This document shows, piece by piece, positions 8,278 to 15,568 of a stretch of DNA of 64,000 bases (position 1 is its first letter; each line of letters begins with the position of its first letter). The position numbers were made by a program, and so were the translations under genes. This stretch comes from a virus, in the IMG/VR virus record IMGVR_UViG_3300017757_000002, positions 1 through 64,000 of that record. One strand, written 5' to 3'. The notes beneath the pieces were generated by a model. It was not told the DNA's origin, ran no database searches, and was given only the letters and a program-made list of their open reading frames with translations.

Positions 8278-9045
8278 TTAAGAGATTTTAGATAATCTTT
8301 TATATTCTGCCCATCTTTCAGGGTCTTTAGATAGGTCTTCGGTATTATATAACCCACCTTGGACTTGATAGTCTAAGAATTGTCTGATAGTGATCTCGTT
8401 GTGTTCTAGATCATCAACGGGTCTTTCTGTCATAGCTTTATCGATGTCAGCTGTGAACCAACATGCAATGGTGTGTCTTGGAGCTCTTCGAACTTTGAAT
8501 ACTCCATGTCCATGATAGATACCTTGGAATAGAAATCCACTACCTACCTCGGGTTCGACTTGGTGTCCAAATGGATAATAATCTGTAGGTGGAAAATATG
8601 TTTCACCACCATTGTAATCATCATTTAAATATAGAATCACTGTCCATTCTCTAGATGGTGCCTTCTCACCTGTGGCAACCTTTGTTTCGATATTAGGGTC
8701 TTCTCGAACTTCATCATTAGATAGTGTATCCAAGTGTGGGTCTTGTACTCCACCAATATGCCATCGAGTCATAGTTGCCATTTCAGTATGGAAAACTTGT
8801 CCCGTTGCATTGTAGATTTCACCTATACAGTGATTTTGGACTTTTTGGAATAAGAGACGAATGTACTCATTCTTGATATGCATCTTTCTGATGCCCCAAT
8901 AATCTATTAGTGAACCGACTTTTTCTAAGTGTCTATGACTGTTGTGCCACTGAATCAGTGTCTGGCACTCTTCCTTCGTCAGAATCGGAATCACTTTGTG
9001 ATTGTAGACTTTGGAGTTGTCTAGCAATTTCCATTCTTTTTTCAT
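8278..9045 (-). CDS. 2OG-Fe(II) oxygenase, prolyl-4-hydroxylase-like
   Basis: A 255-residue 2-oxoglutarate/Fe(II) dioxygenase. The iron ligands are H104 and D106 (DPHLD) and the distal His in YHGHGVFKV (about 180), with the 2OG-binding Arg in RRAPRHTIACWF. GGETYF and FLFQG also fit the P4H-like fold. The substrate is unknown; such enzymes hydroxylate protein prolines or oxidise other targets and are frequent in marine T4-like phages. The N-terminal KVIPILTKEECQTLI matches the family start, so the 113-nt overlap with the deformylase gene is probably real. Confidence 0.9.
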   Translation of the reverse strand: MKKEWKLLDNSKVYNHKVIPILTKEECQTLIQWHNSHRHLEKVGSLIDYWGIRKMHIKNEYIRLLFQKVQNHCIGEIYNATGQVFHTEMATMTRWHIGGVQDPHLDTLSNDEVREDPNIETKVATGEKAPSREWTVILYLNDDYNGGETYFPPTDYYPFGHQVEPEVGSGFLFQGIYHGHGVFKVRRAPRHTIACWFTADIDKAMTERPVDDLEHNEITIRQFLDYQVQGGLYNTEDLSKDPERWAEYKRLSKIS

Positions 9046-9547
9046 AATCTATTCTCTTTCTCCTCTCTTTTGGTCTAGACTTGATAGCCCTTTCCAATTT
9101 TAACTTAGAGGCTCTTTGAAGGAATATAATTCCATTTAAATGATCTAGTTCGTGTTGAACACATCTAGAACCCATTCCTTCTAATTGTAGTGTATGTCTT
9201 TCTCCATCTGCATCTGAGTATTCTAATTCAATTGCAGAAGGTCTCTTTATCATTAAGTATATATCGGGAAAAGAAAGGCACCCTTCTTTCATTAATTCTG
9301 TTTCTTTGGATAACTTTGTAATCTCAGGATTAAAGAATGCTCTAGTACCACTATCTGCAGTTCTCATGACGAACACTCGATATTGTAAACCTAACTGGTT
9401 TGCAGATAGACCAAGACCACCAAATCGTTCCATGGCTTCTGCCATGTTCTTCTCGATCTCTTTTGGGTCTTCGGGTGGATTTTCAAAATCAAAATCCGTG
9501 GTTGGTTCTCTGAGAACCTTCATTGCTTCTTCAACTAATTGATACAT
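8933..9547 (-). CDS. def: Peptide deformylase
   Basis: Removes N-formyl groups from nascent proteins. All three motifs are present: GLGLSANQLG (44-53; Ser replaces the usual Ala), EGCLSFP (88-94) with the metal-binding Cys, and QHELDH (131-136) with the two metal His and catalytic Glu. The catalytic core ends near residue 180; the last 24 residues, Ser/Asp-rich, lie inside the overlap with the downstream oxygenase gene and may be non-essential. Phage deformylases are known in marine T4-like phages. The ATG overlaps the previous stop as TAATG. Confidence 0.95.
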   Translation of the reverse strand: MYQLVEEAMKVLREPTTDFDFENPPEDPKEIEKNMAEAMERFGGLGLSANQLGLQYRVFVMRTADSGTRAFFNPEITKLSKETELMKEGCLSFPDIYLMIKRPSAIELEYSDADGERHTLQLEGMGSRCVQHELDHLNGIIFLQRASKLKLERAIKSRPKERRKRIDYEKRMEIARQLQSLQSQSDSDSDEGRVPDTDSVAQQS

Positions 9548-11019
9548 TATAAACTTACTTCTGTTACTATCCCTCTAGTATTACTTATCTCCACATTAAA
9601 GAACGCCATCACTGCTTCAAACATTCTCTTACCCATATTGGCAATCTTCTTTAAAGCTTTCTTGATAGAGTCCATCACTTTCTTGATGACTTTTTGGAAT
9701 TTATTCCAAGTCTTCGAACCAAAATCTTTTGCCCAGTTACCAGCTTTCTTTAACTGACTTAAGAAGTTCTCATCTAGATAATCTTCTGTGAGTAAAGTCT
9801 CGTAACCTTCAATCGTTTTTAGTTCATTGATTAGTATAGTTGATACATTGTCTATACCAAAATGTTCTTTTAAACTCATTCTCATTGCAGAATAAGCGGG
9901 TGAATTACCACCACCTTTTTTGAATGCAACATAAGGTTTTACTGAACTTGCATACTTCTTAATAATAGGGTCACTGATAGATGTAATCGGTTCTACTACA
10001 ACTGCACCACTACCAACATCAAACTTTCCTAATAAGTTTGCAGCTGCTTTACCTTCACTGAATTTAACATTACCTGTTGATGCTTCTAATACAATGTTCT
10101 GACTAAACAATTCATTAACTTTTGTATTCGTGTTTATATAGTTCTCTAAAATTGCAGATAGTTCTTTATTGTCTGCATCTTTTTGTTGGAAGTCTAAGAT
10201 TGCTTCATCCTTCTCACCTTCTTTAGTTCTCTTATTCAATGAGGTAACAGTTTCCTTTGTGATAAGAGCATTCATTTTCTCATCCATTGCATCAGTTAAT
10301 CCTTTTGCAAAACCTTTATGCTCTCCCATCATACTTAATGCAGCTCTTACAGTTGCAATCGCTTCACCCTTTGCACCTGACATAAGTTGTGAACCACCTT
10401 CTTTCTTAAGAGAAATCTTTTCTGAAAACTTAATACCAGCAATATCTGTTTTAGGTGTGGTATTACTTGCACCACTATCCTTATATAAAGATGATATCTT
10501 ACTAGGGATTCCACCCTTACCTGTAGATACTAAATGATTCTCTTTTAGTTTCTTATTAAAATTCTTTGCAATTGATTTTGCAATATCTAAATGTAAAGGG
10601 AACGACTCTGCAGTTCTGATAATGTCTGAATCATTATCCTTACCATTGAGTATATTGTATTCAAAGATAATAAGTTCTTCCCACTGAGCTCCTGATGGAG
10701 TTCCACCACTCTCTTTTACATGATTGAAGAATGCAGATTTATATCCTAGTCCACCTTTAACATGAAAAACTTTCTTACCACTTTGTAAGTATTTTTCATT
10801 TGTACCATCTTCGGAACCAATGAAGATTGCCTTATTGGTAGGTTTGACTGCAACAAAGATATCACCATGTTTATGACCTTCTTTATCCATTTCTTTTATT
10901 CCACCCTTATATAAGAACTTATGCCCTATAACATAATCGGGTTTAAGAATAGAAGCTTCGACTAGAGGTTTCTTCTCTATGACGATCTTATTTTCTGCAA
11001 ATTGTGAAAAGCTTTTCAT
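9547..11019 (-). CDS. Nuclease-like protein with putative capsid-targeting sequence
   Basis: A 490-residue protein. The N-terminus MKSFSQFAENKIVIEKK resembles the capsid-targeting peptides of T4 internal head proteins (MKTYQEF-type) and is followed by LVE|A (residues 19-22), which fits the gp21 cleavage consensus LxE|A. The middle contains WEELI (113-117), PKTDI (189-193) and KISLKK (201-206) followed by GSQLMSGAKGE, in the order of a PD-(D/E)xK nuclease core, although the last acidic position is Ser. The final 80 residues form Lys-rich amphipathic helices. A packaged, possibly injected, DNA-binding protein is inferred. It is preceded by GATAAATA 5 nt before the ATG and no Shine-Dalgarno. Confidence 0.8.
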   Translation of the reverse strand: MKSFSQFAENKIVIEKKPLVEASILKPDYVIGHKFLYKGGIKEMDKEGHKHGDIFVAVKPTNKAIFIGSEDGTNEKYLQSGKKVFHVKGGLGYKSAFFNHVKESGGTPSGAQWEELIIFEYNILNGKDNDSDIIRTAESFPLHLDIAKSIAKNFNKKLKENHLVSTGKGGIPSKISSLYKDSGASNTTPKTDIAGIKFSEKISLKKEGGSQLMSGAKGEAIATVRAALSMMGEHKGFAKGLTDAMDEKMNALITKETVTSLNKRTKEGEKDEAILDFQQKDADNKELSAILENYINTNTKVNELFSQNIVLEASTGNVKFSEGKAAANLLGKFDVGSGAVVVEPITSISDPIIKKYASSVKPYVAFKKGGGNSPAYSAMRMSLKEHFGIDNVSTILINELKTIEGYETLLTEDYLDENFLSQLKKAGNWAKDFGSKTWNKFQKVIKKVMDSIKKALKKIANMGKRMFEAVMAFFNVEISNTRGIVTEVSL

Positions 11020-11024
11020 ACTAC

Positions 11025-11032
11025 TATTTATC
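11025..11032 (-). promoter_or_regulatory. Late promoter GATAAATA
   Basis: An octamer like the T4 late -10 (TATAAATA), 5 nt before the ATG at 11019, with GTAGT between. The predicted +1 is the start codon. It overlaps the end of the gp46 gene. Confidence 0.6.
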
Positions 11033-12747
11033 TATTCTGCGATACGAGAGAAGTTTTTATGTTTCTCAAACCTCACTACATGTTCGAATTTATCGTATAG
11101 TATATCACCTTTGTGAGATATAATGAATGCATTTGTCTTCTCTGTAAGTGTATTCAACATCTTCATGAATTCATCTGTACCTGATGCATCGAGGGAACTG
11201 TCGAATACTTCATCTAATACTAGAAGGTTTGTATTTACTGAGTTCTTCATTCTTGCAACAGCTCTCCAAGTGAATAGTAATGCAAGATCGATTCTCATCT
11301 TTTCACCTTGAGAGAAGTTCTCATATTTAAATACATCCCTGAATCTAGACTTGATTGTTTCATCGAAACTTTCATCCAGTTCGAACCCAACATAGAATTC
11401 TAATTGTGCAAGATACTTGTTAATTAGTTTATTCATGATAGGAACATACTGTTTGATAATCTTTTCTTTTACACCCTGATCTCTTAAGAGTAGAGTTGCA
11501 ATTTCTAGATAGTGACCATGGTCAGCAAGATGTTGTTTCTTCTTAGTTAAGATGTGCAAATCATCCTCTGCCTTTTCAACTTGTTCATGTGCATCAGTAT
11601 TACCTTCTTGCTCTTGTTCAAGTTCTTTGATCTCTTTCTGTAACTTACCGATATACTTTTGATTAGAAACGATCTCTGTTTGTGAAAGACCTATCTCTCT
11701 TTGTATCTCGTCTATTTCTGACTGGACTCCGTTGATTCTTTCAATCTCGGAATGTAGTTCTGTGACTTGTCCTTCGAGAGTTGACAACGCTTCCTTGATC
11801 TCTGTAACCTTCGAATTTTTTTCCTGAATGTGCTTCTGCTTGTGTTCATGGTCTAATCCTTGTTTGCATGTTGGACAATTGTCATTGTTCTCGTAGAACT
11901 CAATGTCTCCAATTGCTTTCTTTCGAGCTCTTTCGAGTTGAGTCTCCATGTCATTTGTTTGTTTAAGTCTAGTTTCCGTAGAATCTTTATCCGAGATAAG
12001 TCGTGTTTTCTCCACCACATTTTTCGTCTTTTCATCAACCTCTCCTAATAGTTTGTCTATGTTGGTTTGAGTTTGATTAATGGTAGTTTCAAATTTGTAT
12101 ATTTTTTCATCACGATTTTCACGAAGCGCATCAAGTTGACTGTTAAGACCATTAATCCGTTCTTCAAGAATTGCAATTTCATGTTGATTTTCTTTGATAT
12201 CTAATGCATGATTAGATTTTCGTTTCCTCAACAACTGCATCATAGTTGTAAATATTGTAATATCCAAAAGGTCTTCGACTAACTTTCTTCTGTCCTTTGC
12301 TCGAAGTTGCATGAACGGAGTAAAGTTTGCCGACCCTAGGATTGCCACCTGAGTAAAAGAACGAAAACTCATTTTGAGTATGTTCGATTCTAGATGGTCT
12401 TGATAATCCCTGACACTTGCATCTTGATTTAACAAAATGTCATTACACCAAATTTCAAATGTATTTGGTTTTGCCCCACGGATTAATTTGTAGTCTTTTC
12501 TCCCGATAGAAAAATCGAGTTCGACTAATAATTCTTTTTGATTGACTGAGTTGATTAGAAGGTCTTTCTTTAGGTTACGAAACCCACGACCATATAATGC
12601 ATAACATAATGCATCTAATAATGTTGATTTACCAGCACCGTTCTCTCCTAGTACAAGAGTAGTCTGATGGGAATTAAGTGGTATCTTTGTAAACTTGTTT
12701 CCCGATGATAGTAAATTCTTATATCTTACTTCTTTAAATATTATCAT
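11032..12747 (-). CDS. 46: Recombination nuclease subunit gp46 (Rad50/SbcC-like)
   Basis: SMC-like ATPase of the phage Mre11-Rad50 complex, needed for end resection and recombination-dependent replication. At 571 residues it is close to T4 gp46 (560). It has Walker A GENGAGKST (about 34-42), a coiled coil, a zinc hook CPTC (about 288-291), a second coiled coil, the ABC signature FSQGEK (about 478-483) and Walker B NLLVLDEVFDSSLD. It overlaps the upstream gp47 gene by 4 nt, and the two are probably co-translated. Confidence 0.96.
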   Translation of the reverse strand: MIIFKEVRYKNLLSSGNKFTKIPLNSHQTTLVLGENGAGKSTLLDALCYALYGRGFRNLKKDLLINSVNQKELLVELDFSIGRKDYKLIRGAKPNTFEIWCNDILLNQDASVRDYQDHLESNILKMSFRSFTQVAILGSANFTPFMQLRAKDRRKLVEDLLDITIFTTMMQLLRKRKSNHALDIKENQHEIAILEERINGLNSQLDALRENRDEKIYKFETTINQTQTNIDKLLGEVDEKTKNVVEKTRLISDKDSTETRLKQTNDMETQLERARKKAIGDIEFYENNDNCPTCKQGLDHEHKQKHIQEKNSKVTEIKEALSTLEGQVTELHSEIERINGVQSEIDEIQREIGLSQTEIVSNQKYIGKLQKEIKELEQEQEGNTDAHEQVEKAEDDLHILTKKKQHLADHGHYLEIATLLLRDQGVKEKIIKQYVPIMNKLINKYLAQLEFYVGFELDESFDETIKSRFRDVFKYENFSQGEKMRIDLALLFTWRAVARMKNSVNTNLLVLDEVFDSSLDASGTDEFMKMLNTLTEKTNAFIISHKGDILYDKFEHVVRFEKHKNFSRIAE

Positions 12748-13811
12748 AGATAAGTGTGTTCGTCTAATGCTTCATTATACAATGAAGTCATCAAATCGGT
12801 AAGAGGCTTTTTCTTACCCTGTATCTCCATACCTTCTACATACTTGTTTAATATAGTTAATGTGTCTTCAACATTCTCCACATCAGAATCATCCATCAAG
12901 TCCATATGTTTATGGTCATCTACTACTTGTAAATGTAATGGAGAAGCTGCATGTATCTTATCTAAGAATGAATCAAACCAATAAGGATTGTCTTTGTTAA
13001 CAACAATTACCTTTGTGAATGTTCCTGATACATTACTATAGTCTTTATTAACAATGGTTTCAAATGATTCTTTTGTATCATCATAGAATACCTTTTCAAA
13101 TATAGTAATTGGATTACGAACTGGAAGCATATCCCTTGTTGATGTATCAAACACATGGAAGTATTTGTTATCTCCATAGTCTGACCAAGTGAATTGCATT
13201 TGTGAACCAAGGTAATGAATGTTTGCAAATTTAGATTTCTGATGGAAGTGACCACTGTAAACCTTTTCGAATCGACTTACATATGAATGATCTAATCCAT
13301 GTTGACATGTCATGCCGGGCATCATTAATGCACCCTCAAATTCAAAATGACCCATACAAATAGGTGCATTACATGTGGTTAAAAACTCAACGGAATCTGC
13401 GTAGTTATCACTATTAATCCATGGACTCATTGCAATATTCAACCCATCATATTCTCTTACTTCGGGTTCTTGTATTATACTAATGTTGTCGGATTCAAAT
13501 AGTAATAGATCAGGTGCATTTACATCATTGGTATTCTTATAATAAGTATCATGATTACCAATAATCAAATCCATACTGATACCAGCTTCTAACATAGGTT
13601 TTATGAAGTGTTCTCTGTTTGCTTTGAGAGACGAGAAGTTGATATACTTCCTTCGATCAAAGTAATCTCCTAGATGAATGATATGACTGATATCGTTTTC
13701 AACTAGATACGGGAAAAATACTTCCTGATAAAATCGTCCTTGGTAATCAGACATAGCCTGCATATCACCTCGGACACCTGCGTGTGTGTCGTTAAGTATT
13801 GCTATCTTCAT
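12744..13811 (-). CDS. 47: Recombination nuclease subunit gp47 (Mre11/SbcD-like)
   Basis: Metallophosphoesterase subunit of the gp46-gp47 complex. The 355-residue protein carries the calcineurin-like motifs in order: NDTHAG (7-12), GDYFDRRKY (48-56), GNHDTYY (104-110), then CMGHFEFEG and YSGHFHQK for the final metal-binding His residues. T4 gp47 is 339 residues. It overlaps gp55 upstream and gp46 downstream by 4 nt each, in the compact T4-type arrangement. Confidence 0.96.
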   Translation of the reverse strand: MKIAILNDTHAGVRGDMQAMSDYQGRFYQEVFFPYLVENDISHIIHLGDYFDRRKYINFSSLKANREHFIKPMLEAGISMDLIIGNHDTYYKNTNDVNAPDLLLFESDNISIIQEPEVREYDGLNIAMSPWINSDNYADSVEFLTTCNAPICMGHFEFEGALMMPGMTCQHGLDHSYVSRFEKVYSGHFHQKSKFANIHYLGSQMQFTWSDYGDNKYFHVFDTSTRDMLPVRNPITIFEKVFYDDTKESFETIVNKDYSNVSGTFTKVIVVNKDNPYWFDSFLDKIHAASPLHLQVVDDHKHMDLMDDSDVENVEDTLTILNKYVEGMEIQGKKKPLTDLMTSLYNEALDEHTYL

Positions 13812-14368
13812 TTAGAGAATTTTTCTAGATTAGTTTCCTTTTTTACTTTCTTGGCTCTTTTAGATTTTCGTGGTTCGTACTCAACCCGATTCATATGTTC
13901 TTGCATCCACTCTACATTTGTGTTTGTAAGATTAGGGTCGTGTTCACCATCAATGGTTGTGTATGCATCCATAGTAACATTTGATTCCTCGATGGACTTC
14001 TGTTTAATGAAAACTTGTTTCTTCTCCTTCTGTATCCTTCGTAGGAATGCGTAGTAACAAATTTGTGTTACATATGCAAATGCATTATTTGATTTTTCTG
14101 TATTGAAGTTACCGATATATTGGATACAGTTTTCAATTGCATCACAAATCATTTCGTCTCGGTATGTGTAGTTGATAAAATTAGGACGAGTCGATAATCG
14201 AGTCGCAATCTTATAGATACATTCACCAATGTATTCTGTCATTCTTGGAGGTACTTCTCCGTTGGATTCTGCGAGTTTAGTTGCTTGGTTATACTCGGAG
14301 ACTGCTAGTGTGAACTCTTTGTTGTTAACATAGTGTTCTGCTTTTTTAGGGTCTTTTTTAGTAGTCAT
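13808..14368 (-). CDS. 55: Late sigma factor gp55
   Basis: A phage sigma factor that directs host RNA polymerase to TATAAATA late promoters together with gp33 and gp45. The 186-residue protein matches T4 gp55 in size (185) and in core residues: YVNNKEF near residue 13, then YTYRDEMICDAIENCI and NAFAYVTQICYYAFLRRI..EKKQV (about 96-120), corresponding to the region 2-like segment. No Shine-Dalgarno is visible; the ATG sits 6 nt after a TATAAT box, so the transcript may be leaderless. The many late-type octamers in this window are its expected targets. Confidence 0.93.
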   Translation of the reverse strand: MTTKKDPKKAEHYVNNKEFTLAVSEYNQATKLAESNGEVPPRMTEYIGECIYKIATRLSTRPNFINYTYRDEMICDAIENCIQYIGNFNTEKSNNAFAYVTQICYYAFLRRIQKEKKQVFIKQKSIEESNVTMDAYTTIDGEHDPNLTNTNVEWMQEHMNRVEYEPRKSKRAKKVKKETNLEKFSK

Positions 14369-14512
14369 GTGTCTATTATACTAGAAAATCTCTATATTGT
14401 AAGAGGCTTTTTAGTATTTATTTAATTTGAATTTTCTTCGAAAACCACCTTTACAAACTGGAAATCTATGATAAAATAATTATGTGCCTAAGGGGAATAT
14501 ACTAATAAGGGA
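14369..14512. other. Intergenic stretch before gp55
   Basis: This part of the 370-nt stretch between gp55 and the 56-aa gene carries the gp55 promoter (14375-14402) and no further frame that I can support. An AATAAATA-like octamer occurs on the minus strand near 14414-14422, but it is not placed against any start codon. Confidence 0.5.
14375..14402 (-). promoter_or_regulatory. Sigma70-type promoter upstream of gp55
   Basis: TATAAT (14380-14375) with TTACAA (14402-14397) 16 nt upstream. Six nt (AGACAC) separate the -10 from the gp55 ATG, the same spacing as at the VWA and AAA+ genes. The -35 is imperfect. Confidence 0.65.
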
Positions 14513-14626
14513 TTAAGATACTATTTCTGTTCTTCTTTCGACTGCACGACTCATCCTATCCATATCTCCAATCGAGATATAAAACATGCACAAACTTATC
14601 ATTCCACCTAGTATATAGTGTTTCAT
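14513..14626 (-). CDS. Tiny membrane peptide 2 (37 aa)
   Basis: A short frame encoding 37 residues, hydrophobic at the N-terminus (YILGGMISLCMFYISIG, residues 4-20) and charged at the C-terminus (DRMSRAVERRTEIV), as in a single-pass small membrane protein. Its ATG overlaps the stop of the preceding tiny frame as ATGA, suggesting coupled translation. No strong Shine-Dalgarno is seen. Coding status is inferred from hydrophobicity, coupling and tandem position; no homologue is recognised. Confidence 0.45.
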   Translation of the reverse strand: MKHYILGGMISLCMFYISIGDMDRMSRAVERRTEIVS

Positions 14627-14715
14627 GAGACGCCCCAAATCGATGCGAAGAAGATCAGGAGGAGTAAGACTACCTCCCCCTTCTCTTGAAGTTGATGTAA
14701 ATATTTTCGTGACAT
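14623..14715 (-). CDS. Tiny membrane peptide 1 (30 aa)
   Basis: A 30-residue frame with a charged N-terminus (MSRKYLHQLQEKGE) and a strongly hydrophobic C-terminal half (VVLLLLIFFASIWGV), a convincing transmembrane helix. It lies 23 nt after the stop of the 56-residue membrane protein and overlaps the next tiny frame as ATGA. There is no clear ribosome binding site, so expression may depend on coupling or internal entry. Confidence 0.45.
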   Translation of the reverse strand: MSRKYLHQLQEKGEVVLLLLIFFASIWGVS

Positions 14716-14738
14716 TTTTGTAAATGCCACAACGAGCC

Positions 14739-14909
14739 TCAATACCCCGCTGTTGCGAGTAACATTATTCCTATTGGTAACAATATTGGAAGAGTTAACA
14801 GTGTGATGAATTCTACACCATCGATTAGCTTTGATACAATCTCTGATCTTCTCAAGTTTTGAATTTCAGACACCATGCTCTTCGCAATTCTTAAAACTGC
14901 TGTGGTCAT
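14739..14909 (-). CDS. Small membrane protein (56 aa)
   Basis: A 56-residue protein with a basic amphipathic N-terminal half (LRIAKSMVSEIQNLRRSEIV) and one hydrophobic C-terminal helix (FITLLTLPILLPIGIMLLA, about residues 35-53). I start it at 14909, where AGGA lies 10 nt upstream, not at the farther ATG at 14942. It is the first of three consecutive tiny membrane frames. A role at the membrane is likely but unspecified. Confidence 0.6.
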   Translation of the reverse strand: MTTAVLRIAKSMVSEIQNLRRSEIVSKLIDGVEFITLLTLPILLPIGIMLLATAGY

Positions 14910-14942
14910 AGTGGGTTTTCCTAAAATTAAATTATAATACAC

Positions 14943-15040
14943 ATGAATAAAATGATATAACTCAAATTTATTCGATAGTATATATACATTCGCTAAACTT
15001 ATCGTAAAGCTTAATGAGATAAAGTGTAAATTATTTGTGA
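14943..15040. other. Short AT-rich intergenic stretch
   Basis: About 100 nt between the 56-aa gene and the 15041 gene. A TATAAT-like box lies just upstream of the 56-aa gene, without a convincing -35. I see no frame or structure worth naming. Confidence 0.4.
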
Positions 15041-15568
15041 CTAATGGATTTTCTTTTTGTCGGTGGGTGGGATTGCATGTTCGAAGTCTGCCATAGTTTC
15101 ATCTAACTCATCCCATTCTTCTTCTTCGAGTCTCTCTAACATCCTCTCTTCCCTTTCAGTGATCGGGCCACCAGTTGCAGACATGAGGTCATTAACTATT
15201 CTATCGAGGTATACTTTACGAATTTCTTTTCTATTACCTGTTAGAGGGATAGATTTATTTTCAACCATGTCGAACCATCTTGCAGAAGCTTCATCATAGA
15301 AAGGAACGAACTGTTCATTAAGACTACTTCTATGTGCAACCATATCATTTGGAATTTGGACTGTTGGGTCTGCAGACAATGGTGCATAAGGATAAAATGT
15401 TGCAAGGGTATGACTACCTTCGGGATTGATTGTCTCTAACCTACAGATCATAGGAAGAGTAATCACTATTCCATCATGGGTATCTCTTGTCATACCTACA
15501 ACCTCTGAACCACTTCTAAGTTTCAGAACTTCGTATTTTTGTGGGATAATATCCTTAGGGCTTGTCAT
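15041..15568 (-). CDS. Conserved hypothetical, possible Sm-like fold
   Basis: 175 residues. The N-terminal third (YEVLKLRSGSEVVGMTRDTH...VITLPMICRL) has the short beta-strand pattern of Sm/LSm-like domains, a weak resemblance. The C-terminus is highly acidic (EREERMLERLEEEEWDELDE) with a basic tail. No enzyme motif is seen. It overlaps UvsW by 14 nt. A TATAAATA octamer lies inside the UvsW end, about 43 nt before its ATG, so it may be made late as well as with UvsW. Confidence 0.75.
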   Translation of the reverse strand: MTSPKDIIPQKYEVLKLRSGSEVVGMTRDTHDGIVITLPMICRLETINPEGSHTLATFYPYAPLSADPTVQIPNDMVAHRSSLNEQFVPFYDEASARWFDMVENKSIPLTGNRKEIRKVYLDRIVNDLMSATGGPITEREERMLERLEEEEWDELDETMADFEHAIPPTDKKKIH

